A stretch of DNA of 64,000 bases from Mesonia algae (GTDB lineage: Bacteria > Bacteroidota > Bacteroidia > Flavobacteriales > Flavobacteriaceae): contig NZ_QKYV01000002.1 in assembly GCF_003253545.1 (NCBI RefSeq), forward strand, positions 372,001 through 436,000. Direction: 5' to 3'. The position numbers and the translations under genes were made by a program. The notes under the pieces were generated by a model. The model worked only from the letters and a program-made list of their open reading frames with translations, was not told the DNA's origin and did not search any database. Shown piece after piece: positions 1 to 7,845 of this stretch. The stretch's first letter is position 1. Each line of letters begins with the position of its first letter.

Positions 1-929
1 ATCGCTAAAGAGTCTTCTCTATTTCCTATATTCTTTATTAGTATATCGTAGAAACATTTTTCATTTTCAGGAATTTTGAAATAATCACGGTAATCGACGT
101 CTTCATATTTGTTTTTGATAATTCCCCAAATCCCTTTTAGTAAAGAAATAAAGATAAATTTTCTCGTTTCCGCTCTTTGGTAATCATTTTGAAAATGTCC
201 CGCTTCAAATAATATTGTAGGGAATCCTAGATTTTGCAATGTATCTCCCACACAGTTTAAATTAAACCCGTCATCATACCTTCCTACTTGATTAGGAATA
301 GTTTCCTGCAAACTTTGATTCATATATACTATAAGCTTCATGGCTTTCTCTCTAGTGTCATTTAAAGCTCTAGAATCATTAAATGCAGGAGATAAAAATG
401 AAACCGTAGCAGGTTTTGCAGGTTTTCCAACTCCAAAAATGGTTCTTTGATCATGTAGATTAAAACAAAAGTGAGGCTGAAGCTCTTTATACACCTTTTT
501 AAAAGCTCTACTTTCTGGTTGAGTGCAATCTTGAGCATCTCTATTTAAATCGACAGCGTTTTTATTTACTCGTGTATAAGCCTTAGCTCCATCAGGATTT
601 AATTGCGGTATAATTGTGAATGATATTTGTGACAATATTTCTTTCGCTTCCGCGGAATTACTTTGCAAAAAACCTATAAAGTCAATTAATGCCTTTGTGG
701 TAGTCGTTTCATTTCCATGCATCTGTGACCACATAAGAACTTTAATTGATCCTTCTCCTAGTTTTAACTGAGTGATAGGACGTTTTTCAACCGATGTTCC
801 TATTATACTTTTATGAGTTTCTGGGAAAGTATTTATAAAACTATCTATAGTTTCTTGTGATATATACCTACCTAAAAAAGAGGTATTCCTATACGTCCCT
901 GCGATATCTAATAATTTGTTTATTTCCAT
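1..929 (-). CDS. M14 family zinc carboxypeptidase (C-terminus beyond window)
   Basis: Reading the minus strand from ATG at 929 gives an open frame of over 300 codons that runs off the left edge. The protein has the M14 zinc site in order: HGNE (H and E ligands, about residue 70), then NLHDQ with the third zinc ligand His, and FEAGH with the catalytic Glu. NPDGAKAYTR and NLNR-like segments (VDLNRDAQD) match substrate-binding stretches of M14 peptidases. No signal peptide is visible, so a cytosolic or non-classical location is likely. The family removes C-terminal residues from peptides or murein peptides; the substrate here is unknown. It is divergent from the HTH gene at 1207, and a palindromic operator ends one base before its ATG, so it is probably a target of that regulator. 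Confidence 0.85.
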   Translation of the reverse strand, partial: MEINKLLDIAGTYRNTSFLGRYISQETIDSFINTFPETHKSIIGTSVEKRPITQLKLGEGSIKVLMWSQMHGNETTTTKALIDFIGFLQSNSAEAKEILSQISFTIIPQLNPDGAKAYTRVNKNAVDLNRDAQDCTQPESRAFKKVYKELQPHFCFNLHDQRTIFGVGKPAKPATVSFLSPAFNDSRALNDTREKAMKLIVYMNQSLQETIPNQVGRYDDGFNLNCVGDTLQNLGFPTILFEAGHFQNDYQRAETRKFIFISLLKGIWGIIKNKYEDVDYRDYFKIPENEKCFYDILIKNIGNREDSLA

Positions 930-930
930 A

Positions 931-1004
931 GTTTACAAAAGTAAACATTCTCTTTTTTACATTTGTAAACAAGCTAAATTCATTTAGAGGTTACATTTGT
1001 AAAC
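931..1004. promoter_or_regulatory. Three palindromic operators upstream of the M14 gene
   Basis: Three related 16-bp sites occur at 931-946 (GTTTACAAAAGTAAAC), 955-970 (TTTTACATTTGTAAAC) and 989-1004 (GGTTACATTTGTAAAC). The arms GTTTAC/GTAAAC are inverted repeats around a 4-bp AT-rich centre. The 931-946 copy read on the minus strand contains TACTTTTG, a match to the TAnnTTTG -7 box, placing the expected transcript start at or next to the M14 ATG at 929. The other two contain TACATTTG in the plus direction. The sites match those at the HTH gene start, which is the obvious candidate binder. Confidence 0.7.
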
Positions 1005-1164
1005 AATTGCACATCTATTTAGATTTCCGCTCTTGGAAAAGCTCCAATTTACATATTTTACCGCAAATAAACACTCATTTTCAATTAGTTAGAACCTGCA
1101 GTTTAAAGTTTTAATTTATGTATTATTCTTTAAATCAAGAATCCTTGTGTGATGTATTTATTTA

Positions 1165-1215
1165 GTTTACATTTGTAATGTTACATATTGATTAAAAAAG
1201 TTTACAATGGTAAAC
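1165..1215 (+). promoter_or_regulatory. Two operators at the HTH gene promoter and start codon
   Basis: Site 1165-1180 (GTTTACATTTGTAATG) embeds TACATTTG, a perfect TAnnTTTG -7 box at 1168-1175, so it is probably the promoter of the HTH gene. Site 1200-1215 (GTTTACAATGGTAAAC) is a perfect 6+4+6 inverted repeat whose 4-bp centre contains the ATG start codon (1207-1209). Binding here would block initiation, which fits negative autoregulation. A half-site-like GTAATGTTAC overlaps the first site at 1175-1184. Confidence 0.7.
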
Positions 1216-1590
1216 AGTGAAGATTTTACAAAAAGAATAGAAAAGATAATGGGCTTTTACGAGCTTAGCGCCACTTCTTTTGCCGATAAAATTCAGGTGG
1301 GACGTTCCTCTATTTCACATATTATTTCTGGTAGAAATAAACCTAGTTTAGATTTTGTAATGAAAATAGTTCAAACTTTTCCTGAAGTAGAATTGTATTG
1401 GTTACTTAATGGAAAAGGAAACTTCCCTCCTGTTGAGGAGCAAAAAATTTCTAAAAATGAAAATGCGCCTTCTGCTCCCATTTTAGAAGAAAAAGTAATT
1501 CCTAAAAAGATAAAAAGTCAGCAACACAAAGAAATTGAAAAAGTAATTGTTTTTTACACCGATGGTACATTTGATGCTTATCATTCATAA
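1207..1590 (+). CDS. XRE-type helix-turn-helix transcriptional regulator
   Basis: A 127-residue protein. Residues about 7-65 form an XRE/Cro-type HTH: the segment around SATSFADKIQVGRSSISHIISGRNKPS has the typical 'SFADKIQVGRSSIS' turn and recognition helix, followed by LLNGKGNFPP, common in Bacteroidota one-domain regulators. The C-terminal half is a Lys/Glu-rich linker and a short IEKVIVFYTDGTFDAYHS tail of unknown role. The ATG lies in the centre of a palindromic operator, and four more copies lie upstream to the divergent M14 gene. I infer a self-repressing local regulator controlling the M14 peptidase. Confidence 0.8.
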   Translation: MVNSEDFTKRIEKIMGFYELSATSFADKIQVGRSSISHIISGRNKPSLDFVMKIVQTFPEVELYWLLNGKGNFPPVEEQKISKNENAPSAPILEEKVIPKKIKSQQHKEIEKVIVFYTDGTFDAYHS

Positions 1591-1609
1591 TTAATAAGGG
1601 TTTATTTTC

Positions 1610-1617
1610 TATTTTTG
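1610..1617 (+). promoter_or_regulatory. -7 promoter box TATTTTTG
   Basis: Exact match to the Bacteroidota -7 consensus TAnnTTTG, 23 bases before the ATG of the lipoprotein gene at 1640. No convincing TTG element is visible at -33. Confidence 0.4.
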
Positions 1618-1639
1618 TACAACTAAAATCTCCTCATTA

Positions 1640-2011
1640 ATGAAACCATTTATTGTAATCATTTTTAGCTTATTATTATGCAGTTGTTACAACCCAGAAA
1701 GAAATTGTAAAGACTTTAAAACGGGAACGTTTGAGTTTGAGTCTTATCTAAACGGAGAACTAAAAAAGACTCGTTTTGTAAGAAATGATACTTTAGAGAT
1801 TGATTACTTTGATAATAAAGTGGATTCTTCTTCTATTCGTTGGATCAATGACTGTGAATATGTGTTGACCAATCTCAACCCAAAGAGTATGGCCGAAGAA
1901 AAGCCCTTACATATGAAAATTCTAACGACAGAAGGTGATACTTATACTTTTGAATTTTCTATCGTTGGAGAGGATAAAAAACAAAAAGGGACGGCGAGAA
2001 AGATTAAATAA
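1640..2011 (+). CDS. Small lipoprotein of unknown function
   Basis: A 123-residue protein with a lipoprotein signal: MKP, a hydrophobic stretch, then LLLCSC with the lipidated Cys about residue 14 or 16. The rest is hydrophilic with alternating beta-strand-like segments (GTFEFESYLNG, KPLHMKILTT, GDTYTFEFSIV), suggesting a small beta-rich periplasm-facing domain. No motif gives a function. It directly abuts the degraded terC remnant, with no gap after its stop codon. A TATTTTTG box precedes it. Confidence 0.65.
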   Translation: MKPFIVIIFSLLLCSCYNPERNCKDFKTGTFEFESYLNGELKKTRFVRNDTLEIDYFDNKVDSSSIRWINDCEYVLTNLNPKSMAEEKPLHMKILTTEGDTYTFEFSIVGEDKKQKGTARKIK

Positions 2012-2310
2012 TATTCGATATTTTCACTTCACCAAATGTTTGGGTTGCTTTGCTAACCTTAATTTTTTTTGAAATTATTTTAGGAATAGATAATATTGTT
2101 TTTATCTCTATTACTACGAATAAGCTTCCAAAAGACCATATTAGCTTTATCTTTTCTTATTCTAATAGGATTATTTATGCTTATTACAGAAGCTGCTCAC
2201 TTATCGGAGACCGTAGTGTTTAATCAGCCGGTGGGGCTATACCCAAAGGTTACTTATATTTTGTTATTACTTTTTCTTTACTTGTTGAGTTTTTGAATAT
2301 GAAGTTTTGA
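2011..2310 (+). pseudogene. terC: Degraded TerC-family membrane protein remnant
   Basis: Three reading-frame fragments together resemble the two ends of a TerC integral membrane protein. Positions 2011 to about 2135 (frame 1) encode FTSPNVWVALLTLIFFEIIL, then GIDNIVFISITTNKLPK, the family's N-terminal metal-binding helix with the conserved GIDN. About 2140-2235 (frame 2) encodes LALSFLILIG..MLITEAAHL, typical of the last TerC helices. About 2236-2310 (frame 1 again) encodes IPKGYLYFVITFSLLVEFLN followed by MKF and a stop. There is no ATG before the N-terminal part, and the middle of the protein (TerC is normally about 250 residues) is missing. It is therefore an internally deleted, frameshifted relic. 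Confidence 0.75.
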
Positions 2311-2330
2311 AAAAGAAAAGCAAGTGCTAA

Positions 2331-2786
2331 TTAGTTTTTACTAGCTTTATCTTTTAGCAATTTATTTTGCTCTAACATAATTTCTTTGAGGTCGGTTAAA
2401 AGCTCAATATCTTTAGGTGTGGTTACTTTCTTGTTCTGTGTATCTTCTGCTTTATTTCGCAACCTATTGAATAGCTTTACTACAATAAATACCGTGCAGG
2501 AGATAATAAAAAAATTGATTAAAACAGTGATAAGCTCGCCATAACCAATAGCGACTTCCTCTTTTATTACTTTTCCGTTAGCCGATAGGGCTTCTCGAAG
2601 AATTAATTTTCGGTTTTCAAAATTAAAGTCGTCTGTTAATAAAGACAATGGTGGTGTAATCACCTTTTTTACGAGAACATCGATTACTTTATTAAATGCA
2701 GCTCCAATAATTACACCTATGGCAATATCTATCATATTACCCTTAATGGCGAACTCTTTAAATTCTTTAAAAAAATTCTTTATCAT
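2331..2786 (-). CDS. mscL: Large-conductance mechanosensitive channel
   Basis: 151 residues, normal for MscL. The N-terminal amphipathic helix and first membrane helix are diagnostic: FKEFAIKGNMIDIAIGVIIG and AAFNKVIDVLVKKVITP, followed by a periplasmic loop (about 55-80) and a second membrane helix (ELITVLINFFIISCTVFIVVK), then a charged cytoplasmic C-terminal helix. It opens under membrane tension to release solutes during osmotic downshock. It follows parC on the same strand with a 3-base gap and may be read through from it. Confidence 0.95.
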   Translation of the reverse strand: MIKNFFKEFKEFAIKGNMIDIAIGVIIGAAFNKVIDVLVKKVITPPLSLLTDDFNFENRKLILREALSANGKVIKEEVAIGYGELITVLINFFIISCTVFIVVKLFNRLRNKAEDTQNKKVTTPKDIELLTDLKEIMLEQNKLLKDKASKN

Positions 2787-2789
2787 TGT

Positions 2790-5414
2790 TTAATCGTCAA
2801 ATAGTTTGGTTTGAGACTTTTCATCAGGCTTCTGAATGTTTTGTGTAAAATCATCTATAACATTATCTGGCTCATTAATTTCTTCTGGCTCGTCTTCCGC
2901 GGAAGCGATAGGCTCTAAAAGATTTAGTTGAGTAACAGACTCTGTAGTTAATTGATTCCCTTGGGCTTTTATACCTTTTATACTAATAAACTCTTCTAGA
3001 TTTATTTCTTCATTAGGTTTTTGTTCTTTGCCTCGAGCTTTTCTATACACAATTTCTAAAACCGGAATATGATCTGTAGAAACTAATTCTAACTGTGATT
3101 TAGGATGATCTGAAATTATATTTTCCTCTTTGTCTTTATTTTCTACTAAGAAACGTTTTACGTAGTATCTTTCTTTTTCACCCTCCCAATATATCGCTGT
3201 AACAGGTTTTTTGGGTTTCCACTTTTCCATAACGATATAAGGCATATCGAATCGAGTAGTAAGTTCTGGTATGATGGTAGAGAGTAAACCATCTTGTGTA
3301 ACTAGTAATATCCTATCTTCTCCCTTAAACTCTCCCAATAACTCTCCGCGTTCTTCTACATTTAAACGCTTGACTGTTTCATCAAACCAAATTTTTCTAG
3401 GTTTTAATGTAGAAACACCTTCTTCTTTTAATTCTACTTTTTTTATAGGATGCTTACTAGCTATATTTCCTTTAGAATTTCTTCCTTTAATTAAAATTTC
3501 GGCAAAATCTATTTCGAATCTTAACTTTTTAATACTCCCCATTTGACGAAGGTAAACCATTACCACTTCTGCCTCCCCATTCACATTCGCAGAAAAATAG
3601 TGAATCTTTGTACCTGGTTTAGCTTTACCTACACTATATTCTCTATCTCTGGTAATAGAAGTAACCGCAAAACGTTTAACATACGAGTTACCAGCTTTAC
3701 CATCTTTATAAATTACGTTATAAATTGTTCTTTTATCTTTCTTCTTAAATACAGCAACATGAATAATGTTTTTACCAATGTAGGTTTTATCATCTACTTT
3801 GGTTACCTTCATTGTTCCATCTTCCGTAAAGCAAATAATGTCATCAATATCACTACAATCGGTCACATATTCATCTCTTTTTAAAGCTGTTCCTACAAAA
3901 CCTTCTTTTCTATTCACATAGAGTTTAGTGTTTCTAATCACTACTTTTGTAGCTTCTATATCTTCAAAAAGTCGGATATCTGTTTTTCTTTCTCTTCCTT
4001 CGCCGTGGTTTTTCTTAAGGTTATCAAAGTAACTTATAGCATAGTCTATAAGATGTTCTAAATGATGTCTTATTTTTGCAATTTCATCTTCTAAAGCATC
4101 AATTTTTTGTTGTGCTTTATCGATATCAAATTTGGAAATCCTTTTGATTTTTATTTCGGTTAACCGAACAATATCATCTTCGGTTATAGCTCTTTTTAAG
4201 TGTGAAATATGAGGTTGTAAGCCTCTATCTATAGCTTTAATTACTCCTTCCCAAGTTTCTTCTTCCTCAATATCTCGGTAAATTCTATTTTCAATGAAAA
4301 TTCTTTCTAAAGAAGCAAAATGCCATTGTTCCTGGAATTCTTCGAGCTTTATTTCCAGTTCACTTTTAAGAAGCTGTACGGTGTGATCTGTACTTAATCT
4401 AAGAATTTCTGAAACTCCTATAAAATGAGGTTTATGATCAATGATAATACAACTCAACGGAGAAATTGAAATTTCACAATTTGTAAATGCATATAAAGCA
4501 TCTATCGTTTTATCTGGAGAAATATTATTGGGTAAATGAATAAGGATTTCTACATTTTCGGCTGTATTATCTTCAATATGCTTAACCTTAATCTTTCCTT
4601 TTTCATTGGCTTTAATGATAGATTCTATTAAAGTACTAGTTGTAGTACTGTAAGGTATCTCATTTATAACCAGTGTGTTTTTATCTCTCTGACTTATCTT
4701 TGCACGTACACGTAACTTCCCTCCTCTTAAACCATCATTATAATTACTAACATCCATAATCCCCGCTGTAGGAAAATCTGGAAATAGTTTAAATCGTTTA
4801 CCTTGTAAATGTTTTATAGAAGCTTCAATAAGTTCTATAAAGTTGTGCGGAAGTATTTTTGTGCTTAACCCCACCGCAATTCCTTCTGCCCCTTGAGCTA
4901 AAAGTAGAGGAAACATTACTGGTAACGTAATAGGTTCTTTACGACGTCCGTCATAGGAAGCTTGCCAATCTGTAATTTTTGGATTATAAACAACGTCCAT
5001 AGCAAACTTAGACAAACGTGCCTCGATATATCGAGAAGCAGCTGCTCTATCGCCTGTTAATATGTTTCCCCAGTTACCCTGAGTATCAATTAAAAGGTCT
5101 TTTTGTCCCAGTTGTACCATCGCATCTCCAATACTTGCATCCCCGTGGGGGTGATATTGCATGGTGTGACCTACAATATTAGCCACTTTATTATAACGAC
5201 CATCATCTAAATCTTTCATAGACTGCATGATACGTCGATGAACAGGCTTAAAACCGTCTTCTAGTGCTGGTACTGCTCTTTCTAATATCACATAAGAAGC
5301 ATAATCTAAAAACCAGTCTTTATACATGCCCGTAATTTTTGTAATTACTTCTTTAGCCTGTTGTTCTTCTGGTTGATTATTCGCCTCTAGGTTATTTTCA
5401 TTTTCTATATCCAT
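2790..5414 (-). CDS. parC: DNA topoisomerase IV subunit A
   Basis: 874 residues. This is the breakage-reunion subunit of a type IIA topoisomerase. The catalytic tyrosine is Y129 in AAASRYIEARL, preceded by the winged-helix segment with HTMQYHPHGDASIGDAMV and the QGNWGN turn. Residues about 20-480 are the DNA cleavage and coiled-coil region, and the C-terminal part contains beta-propeller-like repeats ending in an acidic tail (about 815-874). With ParE it decatenates chromosomes. The gene follows parE and a small membrane protein in the same orientation with 3-4 base gaps, so the three form an operon. A copy of the dispersed palindrome CTTCCGCGGAAGCG lies in its acidic tail and encodes Ser-Ala-Glu. 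Confidence 0.95.
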   Translation of the reverse strand: MDIENENNLEANNQPEEQQAKEVITKITGMYKDWFLDYASYVILERAVPALEDGFKPVHRRIMQSMKDLDDGRYNKVANIVGHTMQYHPHGDASIGDAMVQLGQKDLLIDTQGNWGNILTGDRAAASRYIEARLSKFAMDVVYNPKITDWQASYDGRRKEPITLPVMFPLLLAQGAEGIAVGLSTKILPHNFIELIEASIKHLQGKRFKLFPDFPTAGIMDVSNYNDGLRGGKLRVRAKISQRDKNTLVINEIPYSTTTSTLIESIIKANEKGKIKVKHIEDNTAENVEILIHLPNNISPDKTIDALYAFTNCEISISPLSCIIIDHKPHFIGVSEILRLSTDHTVQLLKSELEIKLEEFQEQWHFASLERIFIENRIYRDIEEEETWEGVIKAIDRGLQPHISHLKRAITEDDIVRLTEIKIKRISKFDIDKAQQKIDALEDEIAKIRHHLEHLIDYAISYFDNLKKNHGEGRERKTDIRLFEDIEATKVVIRNTKLYVNRKEGFVGTALKRDEYVTDCSDIDDIICFTEDGTMKVTKVDDKTYIGKNIIHVAVFKKKDKRTIYNVIYKDGKAGNSYVKRFAVTSITRDREYSVGKAKPGTKIHYFSANVNGEAEVVMVYLRQMGSIKKLRFEIDFAEILIKGRNSKGNIASKHPIKKVELKEEGVSTLKPRKIWFDETVKRLNVEERGELLGEFKGEDRILLVTQDGLLSTIIPELTTRFDMPYIVMEKWKPKKPVTAIYWEGEKERYYVKRFLVENKDKEENIISDHPKSQLELVSTDHIPVLEIVYRKARGKEQKPNEEINLEEFISIKGIKAQGNQLTTESVTQLNLLEPIASAEDEPEEINEPDNVIDDFTQNIQKPDEKSQTKLFDD
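2894..2907. repeat. Dispersed palindromic motif copy (in parC)
   Basis: CTTCCGCGGAAGCG, centred on the perfect palindrome CTTCCGCGGAAG, inside the sequence for the acidic C-terminal tail of ParC. See the finding on the motif family. Confidence 0.6.
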
Positions 5415-5418
5415 GTAA

Positions 5419-5895
5419 TCAACGATGCTTATTTTGGTGCACTATTTTTTGTAAAGATTTTTGTAAAACTTTGATCTTATTATTACTAATAAAAGTAATA
5501 TTAAATTTTATTTTTTTAACTGAATTAGAATTTTTCGATAATACTTTTACACTCAAATATTTGAAAAAAAAGTAATTAGAAACCTTATAGCTTTTTAATT
5601 TATACTTCGGAAATTCAGCTTTTTGCTCTCTATAATTATATTTTTCTGAAATTAAAACACCTCTATTTGTTAAACATAGAGTTTCTCCATCACTATCATA
5701 CTCAAAATACTTACCAGATTTATATAAGTATATAATTATTAAAAGTAAAATGAATGTGAGAAGAAAAAAAACAACTTCTCCTTTATATATGTGTTGCAAC
5801 TCTACACTTAAGAAAAGAAACAAGCCCATACTCACTATTATAAAGAAATAAACTATAGGTATAAGTTTAATATTTTTTGAATTATTAAACCTCAT
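5419..5895 (-). CDS. Two-helix membrane protein between parE and parC
   Basis: 158 residues. Two hydrophobic helices occupy residues about 12-32 and 40-60, followed by a soluble, Lys-rich domain of about 95 residues with alternating strands (FEYDSDGETLCLTNRGV, KIKFNITFISNNKI) that resembles a small PH-like or beta-barrel domain. I do not recognise a named family. The position, 3 bases after parE and 4 before parC, makes it part of the topoisomerase IV operon, but no role in topology is shown by the sequence. Confidence 0.7.
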   Translation of the reverse strand: MRFNNSKNIKLIPIVYFFIIVSMGLFLFLSVELQHIYKGEVVFFLLTFILLLIIIYLYKSGKYFEYDSDGETLCLTNRGVLISEKYNYREQKAEFPKYKLKSYKVSNYFFFKYLSVKVLSKNSNSVKKIKFNITFISNNKIKVLQKSLQKIVHQNKHR

Positions 5896-5898
5896 AAA

Positions 5899-7755
5899 TT
5901 AGTTTTCCTCTATTATATCTAATTCTACTTTTAAATTTTCAATGATAAATTCTTGGCGGTGTGAAGTATTTTTCCCCATATAAAAACTTAGCAAATCTTC
6001 AATACCAGTTTCCTTATCTAACATAACAGGGTCTAATCTTATATCTTCCCCTATAAAATGTTTAAATTCATCTGGAGAAATTTCACCAAGTCCTTTAAAT
6101 CGTGTTATTTCTTGTTTACCAGAAAGTTTTTCAATGGCATTTCTCTTTTCAGTTTCAGAATAGCAATAAATGGTTTCTTTTTTATTTCTAACCCTAAATA
6201 ATGGTGTTTGAAGAATATATAAATGTCCTTCTTTAATCAATTCAGGAAAAAACTGTAAGAAAAAGGTAATAAGTAATAAACGAATGTGCATACCATCAAC
6301 ATCGGCATCAGTCGCTATTACAATATTATTATACCTTAAATCCTCCATCGAGTCCTCTATATTCAGTGCGGCTTGAAGTAAATTGAATTCTTCGTTTTCG
6401 TAAACAATTTTTTTGGTAAGACCGTAACTATTCAAAGGTTTACCTTTTAGACTAAATACCGCTTGTGTATTTACATCTCTAGATTTTGTAATACTACCAC
6501 TCGCCGAATCTCCCTCGGTAATAAAAAGAGTACTTTCTAGATTACGTTCTTTTTTTACGTCTCCCAAGTGTATTCTACAATCTCTCAATTTTTTATTGTG
6601 AAGACTAGCTTTTTTAGCTCTTTCTTTAGCTAATTTTCTAATACCAGATAAATCTTTTCTTTCTTTTTCTGCTTGCAGAATTTTTCTCTGGATTTTATCT
6701 GCCGTTTCCGGATTTCTATGCAGGTAATTATCTAACTGTCGTTTTACAAAGTCTAGAATATAAGTCCTTACCGTTGGAAGGTTACCACCCATATCAGTAG
6801 AACCTAATTTAGTTTTAGTTTGACTTTCAAAAACCGGCTCCATTACTTTTATGCTTATCGCAGATACGATGGATTTTCTAATATCACTAGCTTCGTAATT
6901 TTTACCGAAGAACTCCCTTACTGTTTTTACGATTGCTTCTCTAAAAGCCGATTGATGAGTTCCTCCTTGTGTAGTATGTTGCCCATTCACAAAAGAGTGA
7001 TATTCTTCACTGTATTGAGCTTTACTATAAGTAATTGCTACTTCTATATCATCTCCTCTTAAATGAATTATAGGAAACAAACGATCTTCCTCATTAATAC
7101 TTTCTGAAAGTAAATCTTTTAAACCTTCTTCTGAGTAAAATTTCTCACCGTTAAAAGTAATGGTTAATCCCGTATTAAGATATACGTAATTTTTGAGCAT
7201 TTTCTCTACGTACTCTGCCCTATACTTATAATTTTTAAAAATAGTTTCATCTGGAATAAAGGAAACCTTAGTTCCTTTTCTACGTGAAGTCTCTTCTAAA
7301 AACTCTTCGTTTTTAAGTTCTCCTTTTTCAAATTCCGCAGAAGCTGACTTTCCTTCTCTAGTCGATTCTACTCTAAAAAATCCTGAAAGTGCATTCACCG
7401 CTTTGGTACCAACTCCATTAAGACCTACAGATTTCTTAAAGGCTTTAGAATCATACTTTCCTCCCGTATTCATCTTAGATACTACATCTACAACTTTACC
7501 TAGAGGTATACCTCTACCATAATCTCGAACTATTACTTTTTGACCTTGTATAGAGACGTCTATAGTTTTTCCAGCCCCCATAACGTACTCGTCTATAGAG
7601 TTGTCGAGAACTTCTTTAAGCAAAATATAAATTCCGTCATCTGCACTAGAGCCATCCCCTAGCTTACCAATATACATCCCAGGACGCATTCTAATATGTT
7701 CTTTCCAATCTAAAGAACGTATGTTTTCCTCGGTATACTTTGTTTCTTCTGTCAT
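5899..7755 (-). CDS. parE: DNA topoisomerase IV subunit B
   Basis: The ATPase subunit of topoisomerase IV. It has the GHKL ATP-binding signatures ([36 protein letters not shown]), the transducer with QTKTKLGS, and the TOPRIM metal site ([12 protein letters not shown], then [12 protein letters not shown]). The open frame extends 19 codons upstream to 7812, but that extension is hydrophobic and unlike the family; the usual start [28 protein letters not shown] begins at 7755, giving 618 residues. It leads the parE-membrane protein-parC operon and lies downstream of the histidine kinase on the same strand. Confidence 0.93.
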   Translation of the reverse strand: MTEETKYTEENIRSLDWKEHIRMRPGMYIGKLGDGSSADDGIYILLKEVLDNSIDEYVMGAGKTIDVSIQGQKVIVRDYGRGIPLGKVVDVVSKMNTGGKYDSKAFKKSVGLNGVGTKAVNALSGFFRVESTREGKSASAEFEKGELKNEEFLEETSRRKGTKVSFIPDETIFKNYKYRAEYVEKMLKNYVYLNTGLTITFNGEKFYSEEGLKDLLSESINEEDRLFPIIHLRGDDIEVAITYSKAQYSEEYHSFVNGQHTTQGGTHQSAFREAIVKTVREFFGKNYEASDIRKSIVSAISIKVMEPVFESQTKTKLGSTDMGGNLPTVRTYILDFVKRQLDNYLHRNPETADKIQRKILQAEKERKDLSGIRKLAKERAKKASLHNKKLRDCRIHLGDVKKERNLESTLFITEGDSASGSITKSRDVNTQAVFSLKGKPLNSYGLTKKIVYENEEFNLLQAALNIEDSMEDLRYNNIVIATDADVDGMHIRLLLITFFLQFFPELIKEGHLYILQTPLFRVRNKKETIYCYSETEKRNAIEKLSGKQEITRFKGLGEISPDEFKHFIGEDIRLDPVMLDKETGIEDLLSFYMGKNTSHRQEFIIENLKVELDIIEEN

Positions 7756-7845
7756 AGATAATGTTGGTGTGAAGCTAAGATAGTACGAATTAAGAAAAAA
7801 TAAAACTCGCACAAGGGAAAATAATCAACAATAAATAAAAATTTA

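Noticed and set aside
2096-2296. A 66-residue open frame
   Set aside because: It is only the second frame piece of the decayed terC, not a separate gene.
3271-3884. Plus-strand frames inside parC
   Set aside because: Shadows of parC with low-complexity translation and no own signals.
7756-7812. Longer start for parE
   Set aside because: The extra 19 residues are hydrophobic and not part of the family; MTEE.. at 7755 is the usual start.
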